Positions 8,002 through 16,884 of a stretch of 64,000 nucleotides of DNA are shown in pieces; position 1 is the stretch's first letter; each line of letters begins with the position of its first letter. This stretch comes from Nocardia uniformis NBRC 13702 (GTDB lineage: Bacteria; Actinomycetota; Actinomycetes; Mycobacteriales; Mycobacteriaceae), in NCBI RefSeq assembly GCF_001613345.1, contig NZ_BDCE01000087.1, positions 1 through 64,000 on the forward strand. Reading direction: 5' to 3'. Below the pieces are notes generated by a model that had not been told where the DNA came from, did not search any database, and worked only from the letters and a program-made list of their open reading frames with translations. The position numbers and the translations under genes are program-made.

Positions 8002-9477
8002 TCAGGAATACCGAGCGGCGCAGGTGTTCTGGCTGCCCAGAACACCTGCGCGGAAGGCGTCCACGCGAGAGAATCCGCTCGGCACCGTTTTGCCCTCGGT
8101 ATCGCTGGCGGCGAGGCCATCGGTGAGTAGACCCGAGACCGCTTCGTCGAGATCGCCGGGGGAGAGGGTGATTCCGACCTGGTCGTTGGTGCCCGGGTCG
8201 GCCAGTTTATTGGTGATCACGCCCGCCAGGCAGGCCGCGCGCAATCCGGTCTTGGCGCCGGTGAGTTTCTGTCCGGCGTCTCGTTGTACGGCCAGCGCGT
8301 AGCGGGAGATGAACACCACGTAGGCGTTGTAGTCGCCGCTCACCTTCACCGGAAGTCCGTCCTGCTCATCGGCATTGGAGGCGCCGCGTTCCGCGAGGGC
8401 GGACAGGTCGGTGCCGATGGTGTTGGTGGCCGGGCAATAGGTGACCGGGACGGTGTCGGCGCCGTTGCGGCAGCTCATCTTCGCCGTCCGGTAGTCATAT
8501 TCGGGCTCGTTGGAAATCGGCATGACGGCGGCCATGGCCTTGGCCATTTCATCCAAAGTCGCCTGGTCGATCTCGGATTCACCGCGATTGGTGTCGTCAC
8601 CGAAGGTCTGCGGCAGTTTGCCGCGGCGGCTCTCGATCTCGTCCGCGTCAATGGTCTTGCAGCCCTTGGCCCCATCGGTGAATCCGATCTGGGTGGCGGT
8701 GACTCTTTCGAACGCTGATCCGTGCACGCTGTCGGGATCGTCGGGATTGTCATCGCGAATGGCGACGGTGGCGGCCAGCACCGAATTCAAACCGTCGGAG
8801 GTATTGATGGTGAAGTGCTTGGACTTGCCTTCGGCCACATGGCGAATGAACGCGCCCGCGAAGCAGTCGGCCTGCTGTTCCTTGACCAGGGTCGGGGTTT
8901 TTCGCGTGACGATCTTGGCCATGGTCTGGATGGCGTGGCCGTACTCGTGCGCCATGACCGTCACCACCGACATCTTCCCGAACTGCTCCTGCACGGCGGG
9001 CAGCAGTACCGCGCGATCCCAGCCGATGGAATTGTCCAGGCTGCAGTAGGCGGCATTGACGAGCCGGTAGGTGGTGTCCTCGCAGAACTCGACCGCTTCC
9101 TTCCGCGGCGTGCGCGCACTCCAGGAGACGAAGGTGTCGAGCGGAGTGAACTCGCCCTCGAACTCCCGGGGATACTCACTCTGCCAATAGGTCTGGATAT
9201 CCTCGAGGGCATTGAGTACCAGCTTGTCCATCTCGCCGCCATCGGAATGGCTGGCGGTGAGAGTGGAGTCGGCGACCCCGGCGCGCGGCCCACTGGGGCC
9301 GCTGGTGGTGGGCAGTCCGGCCACCTTGAACGGGTCGTCGTAGATGGAAACGGCGCGTCCGTCCACGGTGAAGGTGCATCCGGTGAGCAGTACGGCGATG
9401 AGGGTGAGCACGACGGGTAGCGCCGCTGCCCGGCCGCCCGGCTCGAACAATCGACCGGTCGTACGGCGCATCGACAC
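8002..9477 (-). CDS. Putative neutral zinc metallopeptidase, membrane lipoprotein
   Basis: About 491 residues. A signal peptide with lipobox LLTGC indicates an exported lipoprotein. The central region has the zincin motif HEYGH (within VMAHEYGHAIQ) followed by QQADCFAGAF, the metal-ligand/Glu region typical of the YpfJ-like neutral zinc metallopeptidase family. Extra conserved Cys residues suggest disulfides outside the cell. The start is uncertain. AAGGGAG lies 5 bp before a GTG at 9477 and 11 bp before an ATG at 9471, while a further ATG lies upstream at 9507. It converges with the FHA gene at 6569-7957. A protease acting on envelope or secreted proteins fits this cluster; its substrate is unknown. 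Confidence 0.8.
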   Translation of the reverse strand: MSMRRTTGRLFEPGGRAAALPVVLTLIAVLLTGCTFTVDGRAVSIYDDPFKVAGLPTTSGPSGPRAGVADSTLTASHSDGGEMDKLVLNALEDIQTYWQSEYPREFEGEFTPLDTFVSWSARTPRKEAVEFCEDTTYRLVNAAYCSLDNSIGWDRAVLLPAVQEQFGKMSVVTVMAHEYGHAIQTMAKIVTRKTPTLVKEQQADCFAGAFIRHVAEGKSKHFTINTSDGLNSVLAATVAIRDDNPDDPDSVHGSAFERVTATQIGFTDGAKGCKTIDADEIESRRGKLPQTFGDDTNRGESEIDQATLDEMAKAMAAVMPISNEPEYDYRTAKMSCRNGADTVPVTYCPATNTIGTDLSALAERGASNADEQDGLPVKVSGDYNAYVVFISRYALAVQRDAGQKLTGAKTGLRAACLAGVITNKLADPGTNDQVGITLSPGDLDEAVSGLLTDGLAASDTEGKTVPSGFSRVDAFRAGVLGSQNTCAARYS

Positions 9478-9576
9478 ATTCACTCCCTTGCAGACCGACC
9501 AGTTCATCGCCCCGCGGTGGACCTGTTGCCGATCAGGGCTCCGCCGAATTCCGGGCAATCGAATAGTATCCGCAGC

Positions 9577-12231
9577 ATGTCTTTACCGGGGGCGCAGCAG
9601 ATCACCGTGCGTCAAGATGGAACCGAACGGGTCTTCGACGCGAGCCAGCAGATCACTATGGGGCGCGCCCCCGAAGTGACTCTCTTCGTCGATAGCCCGC
9701 TCGTATCACGCGTGCACGCAATCCTATCCTTCCAGGGCGGGGCCTGGGTACTCAGCGACAATGGCAGCACCAATGGTGTCTTCGTGGATGCCCGCAGGCT
9801 CGCCGCCCCGCTCGCCATTCACCGGCCCACCCAGGTGCGTCTCGGCGACGCGATAACCGGGCCACTGCTGCAGCTGCTGCCGCAGGCCGCGCGGGTCGGG
9901 GCCCCGCAGCAGCCCGAGCGCCGCACCCCGCCGCCGCAGCCGCAGCCGCGACCACAGCCGCACGGTCAGCGTCCGCCGTCGAATCAGCAGCCCAATGTGG
10001 GCTGGCCGCCGTCCAACCAGGCGCCGGTGCAGCGCCCACCCTCGAATCAGCAACCGCTGCAACGTCCCCCGTCGAATCAGCAGCCCGTGCAGCGCCAGCC
10101 CTCGGCGCCGCAGCCGGTGCAGCGGCAACCTTCGGCGCCGCAGCCGGTGCAGCGTCCGCCCTCGCCCCCACAACCGTCGGTGCCGCTGCACCCGGGCGCT
10201 CCGGTGAATATGGAGGTAACGGGAAAGGCTGACATCTCCGCGCTGCCGCCGATGCGGGCGCGGTCCTCCGATGAGCCCGTCGCCAGCGCGGACCGACTGC
10301 CGCCGGGTGGACTGCACATCGGCCGTACGCCCGACAACGAGATCGTCGTGAACGATCCGCTGGCCTCCCGGCGGCACGCTCGCCTGTTCGGCGGCAGTCA
10401 GGGCCTCAGCATCGAGGATCTGGGTTCGGCCAACGGCACCTTCGTCAATGGTCGTCGCGAGCAGCGCACACTGCTGCGCGAACGCGATACCGTCACCATC
10501 GGCAATGTCGACTTCGTGGTCAAGCAGGGCAAGCTGGAGCACCGGCAGCGGCCGGTCGCCGAGCAGGGTCTGCACGTCCACGGCGTCGGATTCACCGTCG
10601 AGGGCAATAAGGAACTGCTCGTCGATGTGAATATGCAGGCTGGGCGCGGATCGCTGACCGCGCTCATCGGGCCCTCCGGTGCGGGTAAATCCACACTGTC
10701 GAAACTCATCGCGGGCAGTACCCAGCCGTCGGCCGGAGCCGTCACCTTCGAGGGGCGCAATCTGCACGCCGAATACGACGCGCTGCGCTCCCGCATCGGC
10801 ATGGTGCCGCAGGACGATGTGCTGCACAAGCAGCTCACCGTGAAGCAGGCGCTGGGCTTCGCGGCCCAGCTGCGACTGCCGCCCGATACCACCAAGGCCG
10901 ACCGGCAGCGCGTCATCGACGGTGTGCTGGGCGAACTCTCGCTCACCCAGCACGCCGATACCCGGGTGGACCGGCTCTCCGGTGGCCAGCGCAAGCGCGC
11001 CTCGGTGGCCATGGAACTGCTGACCGGTCCGTCGCTGCTCATTCTCGACGAGCCCACCTCGGGTCTGGACCCGGCGCTGGACCGACAGGTCATGACCATG
11101 CTGCGTGAGCTAGCCGACGCGGGTCGCACCGTCATCGTGGTCACCCACTCGGTGGCCTGCCTGGATATGTGCGATCAGGTGCTGTTGCTCGCACCCGGTG
11201 GTAAGACCGCGTTCGCCGGACATCCGGGTACGGTTCGCGACTTCCTCGGCACCAGTGACTGGGCGGAGATCTTCGCCCGTGTCGCAGCCGATCCCGACCG
11301 CGCCTTCGCGAATTTCCGTTCCCGCCAAGCCTTTGCGCCGCCACCGCCGCCCCCGGTGCGGCAGGTGCAACCCGCGATACCACCGAAATCCAGTGGTTTC
11401 AAACAGTTCTCAACGCTTGCCCGCAGACAGCTACGATTGATTCTGGCAGACCGCGGTTATCTCGCCTTCCTGGTGATCCTGCCGTTCGTACTCGGTGGAC
11501 TATCGCTGGTGGTGCCCGGTACCAACGGTTTTCAGAAGGGCGCGCTCAAACAGGTCGGCGACAGTTTCGTCCAGGAGGGCGGCGCCGAAGCGCAACAGCT
11601 GTTGGTGGTGTTGATCCTCGGTGCGTGCTTCATGGGTTCCACGCTCACCGTGCGAGATCTGGTGGGGGAGCGGGCAATCTACTTCCGGGAGCGCGCGGTC
11701 GGCCTGCGGTCGGGGGCGTACCTGATGTCGAAGATCATTATCTTCAGCATCGCCGCGCTGCTGCAGGCGGGCGTGATGATGGCCATCGTGCTGGTGGGCA
11801 AGAAGCGGCCGGGACCCGGCGTAGTGATCTCCAATGGCAGTGCGGAGCTGTATGTCGGCATCGCGCTCACGGCGGTGACCTGCGTGATCGTGGGTCTGCT
11901 GCTGTCGACGCTGGCCAAGTCCAATGAGCAGGTGATGCCACTACTGGTGGTCACCATTATGTTCCAGCTGGTGATGGCGGGCGGCATGATCCCGGTCACC
12001 GACCGTATTGGGTTGGAGCAGGTTTCATGGCTGTTCCCGGCGCGTTGGGGATACGCCAGCGGAGCCTCAACGGTGAATATCCGTGACATCTTCTCCGCCG
12101 CGCAACCGGATGAGCTGTGGAAGCACGAGGCGCCGATCTGGTTCCTCAATGTGGGCATGCTCGTGGTGCTGGCGATTGTGCTGTCTCTGCTCACCTGGTC
12201 GCGGCTGCGACTCAAGAAAACAGCCGCATGA
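9577..12231 (+). CDS. Double-FHA ABC exporter, ATPase fused to ABC-2 membrane domain (Rv1747-like)
   Basis: 884 residues. FHA domain 1 (about 20-90) has GR, SRVHA and STNG. A Gln/Pro-rich linker with 10-residue repeats follows, then FHA domain 2 (about 245-330) with IGR, SRRHARL and SANGTFVN. The ATPase has Walker A GPSGAGKST, signature LSGGQRKRAS and Walker B LLILDEPTSGLD. About six membrane helices of ABCG/ABC-2 type complete it. This is the architecture of mycobacterial Rv1747, an exporter whose FHA domains bind a kinase-phosphorylated partner. The start is the ATG at 9577; earlier in-frame codons overlap the divergent metallopeptidase's leader. The transported substrate is unknown. Confidence 0.93.
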   Translation: MSLPGAQQITVRQDGTERVFDASQQITMGRAPEVTLFVDSPLVSRVHAILSFQGGAWVLSDNGSTNGVFVDARRLAAPLAIHRPTQVRLGDAITGPLLQLLPQAARVGAPQQPERRTPPPQPQPRPQPHGQRPPSNQQPNVGWPPSNQAPVQRPPSNQQPLQRPPSNQQPVQRQPSAPQPVQRQPSAPQPVQRPPSPPQPSVPLHPGAPVNMEVTGKADISALPPMRARSSDEPVASADRLPPGGLHIGRTPDNEIVVNDPLASRRHARLFGGSQGLSIEDLGSANGTFVNGRREQRTLLRERDTVTIGNVDFVVKQGKLEHRQRPVAEQGLHVHGVGFTVEGNKELLVDVNMQAGRGSLTALIGPSGAGKSTLSKLIAGSTQPSAGAVTFEGRNLHAEYDALRSRIGMVPQDDVLHKQLTVKQALGFAAQLRLPPDTTKADRQRVIDGVLGELSLTQHADTRVDRLSGGQRKRASVAMELLTGPSLLILDEPTSGLDPALDRQVMTMLRELADAGRTVIVVTHSVACLDMCDQVLLLAPGGKTAFAGHPGTVRDFLGTSDWAEIFARVAADPDRAFANFRSRQAFAPPPPPPVRQVQPAIPPKSSGFKQFSTLARRQLRLILADRGYLAFLVILPFVLGGLSLVVPGTNGFQKGALKQVGDSFVQEGGAEAQQLLVVLILGACFMGSTLTVRDLVGERAIYFRERAVGLRSGAYLMSKIIIFSIAALLQAGVMMAIVLVGKKRPGPGVVISNGSAELYVGIALTAVTCVIVGLLLSTLAKSNEQVMPLLVVTIMFQLVMAGGMIPVTDRIGLEQVSWLFPARWGYASGASTVNIRDIFSAAQPDELWKHEAPIWFLNVGMLVVLAIVLSLLTWSRLRLKKTAA
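9967..10173 (+). repeat. Tandem ~30-bp repeats coding a Pro/Gln linker
   Basis: Imperfect 30-bp units encode variants of a ten-residue motif such as PVQRPPSNQQ and PVQRQPSAPQ, about six to seven copies between the two FHA domains. They are coding, in frame with the exporter, and probably form a flexible linker that could vary in copy number. Confidence 0.8.
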
Positions 12232-12271
12232 CCGGCGCGACGCGCGTTTCCCAAACTGAGCAGGCAGACTA

Positions 12272-14023
12272 GTGGCTGTGACGGCTCGAGTTGGGGCAGT
12301 GCACCTCGGCTGGGACGTGGTGACGGTGGCCGCCGGTGGCGGCGGCAAACCGATACGCCCGGTCCCGGTGGAAAGCACATATACACCGCCCGCATACCTA
12401 CTGGCGGATTCGTCCGGTCGACTGCATACCGCGGGTGTCGACCGGCGTCCCGACGTCGGTATCGCCATCTCCGATGTGCGCGACATCATCGGGCATCCGC
12501 AGATTGTGGTGGCGGGCGCGACCTGGCCCGCGGAACTGGTGTTCCGGGCGCGGATGTTCAATCCGCTGGCATCGGTCGGCAAGCACCTCGGCGGTGCGCC
12601 CGATGTGGTGGCGCTGCCGTTCCCGGACGACTGGCCGGACGAGCAGGTCGACGAATACGCGCGGCTGGTAGAACAGTTGGGTGTTTCGGTCGAACCGCTG
12701 CCGGAATCGGTGGCGCTGTCCGGGTACGTGCGCGCTCTCGGCCTGGTGCGCGGCACCGATCCGGGGCCCGTGCTCGGGGCGACCGGGGTCTACTCCGATG
12801 GGCGCGGCTGTCTGGTGGTGGCCGTCCACGGCGATGACGACGAGCCCACCGAGTCGGTGGGTGTGTCGATCAGCGCCGAGGCCCTGCACGATGCCCGCGC
12901 GGCCGACAATGTGGTGATCGAGGTGATGGCGGCGGCCCGCACCATTGGTGCCGATACCTCCACCGTGCTGCTCACCGGCAATGTCGCGTTCAATGACGCC
13001 ATTCGACTGGCGTTCCAGAACCACCTCGGTCATCGGCTCCAGGTGGCCGACCATCCCATGCACGCCATGGTGTTGGGCGCGACGCACCTGCTCGTCAATG
13101 ACAGCGAGGGATTTCCGCAGGCCCCGCTCCCACAACAGCCGTCGGCTCCCGTGCAGCAAGGTCCCGCTCCGGTGCAGCAGCAACCACCGCCGCAACCGCA
13201 ACCGCAACCGCAGGCTCAGCGGTCGGCGGGTGCGCCCGGCGCAGGGTCCGAGAGCACACCGGAATCCGCCTCCGCCGCAGTCGGATCGGCGGAGCATCGC
13301 ACGGAAGGCCGATCCCTCGAACAGGGCCCGCGGCACGCATCGGCACCAGCGCAGCCGCAGGTGCCCGCGCCGCAGTCGCCGAGCGATCCCGCCGAGGGCG
13401 AGACCCGGCGCGTCACCACCGGGGAGACGCCGGTTTCCACGCCGTCGACGCGCGTTTTGCCAGCCGGGCTGCAGGGTGTGGGAAGCCGTTTCACGCGCCC
13501 GCCCGGCACGCCTGCCGATGATCAGATGACGGCCGTTATGGGTCGGTCGTCGCAGGGCGGGTCGGCAGGGCCTGGGGGACAGGGCTATTCGGGTTCTGGT
13601 GCACAGGGGTATTCGGGCCAGACACCGAGCGGGGCTCCCGGATCGCCGCAGCCCGGTTACAGCGGCGGTCCGCAGGGGCCGAACACCGGTTCCTACGGTC
13701 CGCCCGGATCGCAGGGCCCGGCCGGTGGCTACAACCCCGCAGCGGGTGGGCAGGGCGGATACGGCGCACCGGGTGAGTACGGGAAGCCCGGCGGCGGGTA
13801 CGGTTCGCCCCCCGCGCAACCCGGACCCGGTGGTTCGTCTCCCGGAACACCCGCAGGTCAGGGCGGCTCGATGTACGGTGGACCGATGCCGTCCCCCGGG
13901 CCGCGATCCCCCTACCCGTCACCGCCGGATCATGATGCCGACCAGTCTGCCAAGGACTCCGGTGACGAGGGCGGGCGCAAACAGCGCAAGGGCCTGTGGA
14001 ACAAAATGAAGGGCAAGGGCTGA
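12272..14023 (+). CDS. Degenerate Hsp70/actin-fold protein with long disordered tail; possible type VII secretion-associated protein
   Basis: 583 residues. The first ~270 resemble an Hsp70-type nucleotide-binding fold. The C-terminal part keeps an adenosine-motif pattern (LLTGNVAFNDAIRLAFQ ... MVLGATHLL), but the phosphate-1 loop reads GAVHLGWD, with His where Asp is expected. The remaining ~310 residues are Gln/Pro then Gly/Tyr/Pro-rich (many YSG, GYG, PGS motifs) and end in a Lys-rich segment. The GTG start lies 40 bp after the ABC exporter, so the two are probably co-transcribed. By position it resembles the Rv3446c-type protein next to mycobacterial ESX-4 genes, an inference from memory. 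ATPase activity is doubtful. Confidence 0.7.
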   Translation: MAVTARVGAVHLGWDVVTVAAGGGGKPIRPVPVESTYTPPAYLLADSSGRLHTAGVDRRPDVGIAISDVRDIIGHPQIVVAGATWPAELVFRARMFNPLASVGKHLGGAPDVVALPFPDDWPDEQVDEYARLVEQLGVSVEPLPESVALSGYVRALGLVRGTDPGPVLGATGVYSDGRGCLVVAVHGDDDEPTESVGVSISAEALHDARAADNVVIEVMAAARTIGADTSTVLLTGNVAFNDAIRLAFQNHLGHRLQVADHPMHAMVLGATHLLVNDSEGFPQAPLPQQPSAPVQQGPAPVQQQPPPQPQPQPQAQRSAGAPGAGSESTPESASAAVGSAEHRTEGRSLEQGPRHASAPAQPQVPAPQSPSDPAEGETRRVTTGETPVSTPSTRVLPAGLQGVGSRFTRPPGTPADDQMTAVMGRSSQGGSAGPGGQGYSGSGAQGYSGQTPSGAPGSPQPGYSGGPQGPNTGSYGPPGSQGPAGGYNPAAGGQGGYGAPGEYGKPGGGYGSPPAQPGPGGSSPGTPAGQGGSMYGGPMPSPGPRSPYPSPPDHDADQSAKDSGDEGGRKQRKGLWNKMKGKG

Positions 14024-14667
14024 TGAAGGCCGGGCGCTTCGGGGCTCCCACCATGTTGGGCGCGGCCGCACTGGCCGTGGCCGCCATACAGGGCCATGGG
14101 CAGTCGGTCGATGCGGCCGGTACCGCCGATGAGATCAGCGCGGCCGACCCCCGAACCGTCCCGGCCGATACCCGAACGGTCCCGGCCGATATCGGGACCG
14201 CGTACGCCCTGGGCCCGCGTGCCACCGATACCGGATTCATGGCGACCGCAACGGGATTCGGCACCGCGACCGGCACCGGAGCCACCGCGGCGGCCGCCAC
14301 CGGCGGCACTACGGTGACTGCCGTCGAATTCGGCGCGGGCAGCGAAACCGCCACCACCACAGCGCGACTCACCGCGATCGAACCTGTCGCGACAGCAGCC
14401 CCTTCCGCCTTCGACCTGCGATCCGCGGACTTCGCGGGTCCGTGGATCGAGGCATTCGGCACCTGGCCGTCCGTGGACCGCAATGCTCGGCTCGTAGCCG
14501 GCTCCTGCTCCCGGGCGCCATTCGCGTCCAACACCCCGTTCCCGGGTATCGCCGCCATCGGCGACCCCGCCGAGGTGGACTGTGTCCCCCTGGGTATCGA
14601 CACCCTCCGCTACTCGATCCCGGGCCCGATCCGCAATATGGACCCGGGCCCGCCCCTGCGGATCTGA
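14023..14667 (+). CDS. Small exported Ala/Thr-rich hypothetical protein
   Basis: 214 residues. The ATG overlaps the stop of the preceding gene (TGATG), indicating translational coupling. The N-terminus (two basic residues, then an Ala-rich hydrophobic stretch to about residue 25) looks like a signal peptide or anchor. The middle is Ala/Thr/Gly low complexity with direct repeats such as TVPADTRTVPADIG. The last ~80 residues look folded, with two Cys (GSCSRAP and VDCVPLG) that could pair outside the cell. No family recognised. Confidence 0.7.
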   Translation: MKAGRFGAPTMLGAAALAVAAIQGHGQSVDAAGTADEISAADPRTVPADTRTVPADIGTAYALGPRATDTGFMATATGFGTATGTGATAAAATGGTTVTAVEFGAGSETATTTARLTAIEPVATAAPSAFDLRSADFAGPWIEAFGTWPSVDRNARLVAGSCSRAPFASNTPFPGIAAIGDPAEVDCVPLGIDTLRYSIPGPIRNMDPGPPLRI

Positions 14668-14737
14668 CCTCGGTGGTGACGCGAAAACCGCACCGCCGGG
14701 CTGAGATTCGCCCGTGCCCCACATGCGATCGCGAATC

Positions 14738-15478
14738 ATGATCACGGTTGCCACCTGGAACGTGCTGCATCGCGTCCATGCCGAGAACTGGTACGAGGAC
14801 GTCGCCCAGCGCTGGCCCGACGAGGAGCTCCGGATCAAGGCGGTGACCGCCCGCGTGGCCTCCCGCTCCGAACAGATCATCGCGCTGCAGGAGGTGAGCG
14901 GCGATCAGCTGGCCAGTCTGCGTCGAGCCCTCCCCGGCCGGACGATCCACGCCTTCCGCTACCCGCGCCTGCCCCGCCCCCGCCGCATCGAGACGATATT
15001 GAGCGATCGCGGGGAGTATCTCGCCCTGTTGGTGGACGGGCCGAGCCGCGAAGTCGTCGCCGAATCCTTCGCCAACGACCCGGGCAAGGGCCTGCTCGCC
15101 GTCAGCGCCTTCGGCGCGACCTTCATCGCCACGCATGTGACGGGCGACAGGCGGCGCGCCAGCCAGTTCGCCCGCCTCGCGCAGTTGTCCACCGACCCGG
15201 GCGGCACGATTCTGCTCGGCGACTTCAACCGCGACCGCGAGAGAATTGCCGCCGCCCTCGGCCCGAGCTTCACCGTCGCCCCCTTCGAATCGGAGGCCGT
15301 GCCGACCCGACCACGCACTTCGGGTGCGAAGTCGCGGTTCATCGACCATGTGGTCGGCCGCGCCGCGACCATCACCGACGCCTCGGTGGACAATGTGGAC
15401 GGCCTGTCGGACCATAATCTGGTCCACGCGACCGTCGTCACCATCGGTGTCGGTTTCGGTTTCGGTTTCGGTGGTTAG
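14738..15478 (+). CDS. Endonuclease/exonuclease/phosphatase (EEP) superfamily protein, soluble
   Basis: About 246 residues (an upstream GTG at 14714 is the alternative start). It has the EEP metal-site signatures in order: ATWNVLH near the N-terminus, ALQEV with the catalytic Glu, LLGDFN in the middle, and SDHN near the C-terminus. No signal peptide or membrane helix is visible. Members hydrolyse phosphodiester or phosphomonoester bonds in DNA, RNA, lipids or inositol phosphates; the substrate cannot be told here. The C-terminus ends in GFGFGFGG, encoded by three tandem GGTTTC hexamers. A second, membrane-anchored EEP protein is encoded at 31142-32131. Confidence 0.82.
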   Translation: MITVATWNVLHRVHAENWYEDVAQRWPDEELRIKAVTARVASRSEQIIALQEVSGDQLASLRRALPGRTIHAFRYPRLPRPRRIETILSDRGEYLALLVDGPSREVVAESFANDPGKGLLAVSAFGATFIATHVTGDRRRASQFARLAQLSTDPGGTILLGDFNRDRERIAAALGPSFTVAPFESEAVPTRPRTSGAKSRFIDHVVGRAATITDASVDNVDGLSDHNLVHATVVTIGVGFGFGFGG

Positions 15479-15694
15479 GTCCTGACCTGCTGCTTTCCGC
15501 AGAGTGTGCGGGTATGGCTTCCGGCCGGGACCGGTTTCAGGGGGATGGCCACCCCCTGGTATCGTGGCCGGTTGGCGTGCGGTACCGCCGGGCAACCGGC
15601 TGTCCCACGAGTCTCCCGGGTCTCCACCGGCCGCCGGGGATCAACTCGACCGCCACGCTTGGCTGGCAACACCGACTACAGACAGGGAAGCACT

Positions 15695-16138
15695 GTGCCT
15701 ACGTACAGCCCCAAGGCTGGTGACGTTACCCGCAAGTGGTACGTCATCGACGCCACTGACGTAGTGCTCGGCCGTCTTGCCGTTCAGGCAGCGAATTTGC
15801 TGCGTGGCAAGAACAAGCCGACCTACGCCCCGCACGTCGATGGTGGCGATTTCGTCATCATCATCAATGCCGACAAGGTTGCCGTTTCCGGTAACAAGCG
15901 GCAGGACAAGATCCTCTACACCCACTCCGGACACCCGGGTGGCCTGAAGGGGCGTTCCGTTGGTGAGCTGCTCGAGAACCGTGCGGACCGTCTGGTGGAG
16001 CGTGCCGTCAAGGGCATGATCCCGAAGAACAAGCTCGGCAACAGCATGATCGGCAAGCTGAAGGTCTACGCCGGCCCGACGCACCCGCATGCCGCTCAGC
16101 AGCCCATCCCGTTCGAGATCAAGCAGGTGGCCCAGTGA
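15695..16138 (+). CDS. rplM: 50S ribosomal protein L13
   Basis: 147 residues, the usual length, with conserved L13 features: TRKWYVIDATDVVLGRLA at the start, then NKPTYAPHVDGGDFVIIINA, and KVYAGPTHPHAAQQP near the end. L13 is an early-assembly protein of the large subunit that binds 23S rRNA. The GTG start preceded by GGGA gives the exact family length; longer upstream in-frame sequence is not conserved in character. Its stop overlaps the rpsI start, the standard rplM-rpsI operon. Confidence 0.97.
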   Translation: MPTYSPKAGDVTRKWYVIDATDVVLGRLAVQAANLLRGKNKPTYAPHVDGGDFVIIINADKVAVSGNKRQDKILYTHSGHPGGLKGRSVGELLENRADRLVERAVKGMIPKNKLGNSMIGKLKVYAGPTHPHAAQQPIPFEIKQVAQ

Positions 16139-16665
16139 CCGCTCCTGAGGAATTCAACGACGCCCCCGTCGGTGACGACTACGTCGTCGAGGACACCGTT
16201 GTCGAGGTCGTCGAAGAGGGTGACGGTTACGAGGCCGAGGCCGAGTACGCCACCGAGGAGGTCTTCGTCCCGGTGATCGACCGCCCGGTGCAGACCGTCG
16301 GCCGTCGTAAGGAAGCCGTCGTTCGCGTGCGCATGGTGCCGGGTACCGGCAACTTCGTGCTGAACGGCCGCACCATCGAGGACTACTTCCCGAACAAGGT
16401 GCACCAGCAGCTCGTGAAGTCGCCCCTGGTGACCGTCGAGCGCACCGAGAGCTTCGACATCTTCGTTCGCCTCGTCGGTGGTGGCCCGTCCGGTCAGGCC
16501 GGCGCGCTGCGTCTGGCGATCGCTCGCGCCCTCATCGAGGTCACCCCGGATGACCGTCCCGCCCTCAAGCGTGCCGGCTTCCTGACCCGTGACCCGCGTG
16601 CCGTCGAGCGCAAGAAGTACGGCCTGAAGAAGGCCCGCAAGGCGCCTCAGTACTCGAAGCGCTGA
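16135..16665 (+). CDS. rpsI: 30S ribosomal protein S9
   Basis: 176 residues. The C-terminal ~130 are canonical S9: TVGRRKEAVVRVRMVPGTG, a central GGGPSGQAGALRLAIARAL and the invariant basic tail ending QYSKR, which reaches toward P-site tRNA. A ~45-residue acidic N-terminal extension (rich in Val/Glu/Asp) is typical of actinobacterial S9. The GTG overlaps the rplM stop by four bases, coupling translation of the two ribosomal proteins. Confidence 0.97.
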   Translation: MTAPEEFNDAPVGDDYVVEDTVVEVVEEGDGYEAEAEYATEEVFVPVIDRPVQTVGRRKEAVVRVRMVPGTGNFVLNGRTIEDYFPNKVHQQLVKSPLVTVERTESFDIFVRLVGGGPSGQAGALRLAIARALIEVTPDDRPALKRAGFLTRDPRAVERKKYGLKKARKAPQYSKR

Positions 16666-16684
16666 TCTACGTCGGACGGCTACA

Positions 16685-16711
16685 CCGTGCCCGGTCTGGT
16701 ATCGGGCACGG
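16685..16711 (+). terminator. Hairpin directly after rpsI
   Basis: CCGTGCCCG and CGGGCACGG form a perfect 9-bp stem with a 9-nt loop, 20 bp after the rpsI stop. It is a probable terminator of the rplM-rpsI operon, without a U-tract. Confidence 0.6.
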
Positions 16712-16742
16712 TACGGTCTATCCGGCAACCTGTACGAGAGCA

Positions 16743-16779
16743 GGCTCCCCGCACCGGTTTTCGCAACCGGAGCCCTTGT
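16743..16779 (+). terminator. Second terminator-like stem after rpsI, followed by a T-rich stretch
   Basis: GGCTCC and CCGGTT on the left pair with AACCGGAGCC on the right, leaving a short bulge, and CTTGTTTT follows. This fits an intrinsic terminator backing up the first hairpin. Confidence 0.5.
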
Positions 16780-16790
16780 TTTCCACTGGT

Positions 16791-16821
16791 CGTATCTCGC
16801 TGCGGAACGCAGCGAGATACG
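16791..16821. repeat. Perfect 14-bp palindromic hairpin upstream of glmM
   Basis: CGTATCTCGCTGCG and CGCAGCGAGATACG flank a 3-nt GAA loop, a perfect inverted repeat 64 bp before the glmM start. It is not followed by a U-tract. It could be a leader structure in glmM mRNA, a repeat element or an operator; the sequence alone does not decide. Confidence 0.65.
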
Positions 16822-16884
16822 AGAGGCTGGGAGAGGGCGTGGGTGCCTGCTCTCGTGCTGTATCCACCGACCAGGGGTGAGGTT

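Noticed and set aside
9967..10173. Tandem repeats as a possible CRISPR array
   Set aside because: Units are contiguous, coding and in frame; there are no unique spacers.
15448..15478. Three tandem GGTTTC hexamers at the end of the EEP gene as a phase-variation tract
   Set aside because: Only three copies, the hexamer keeps frame, and the change would only lengthen a GF tail.
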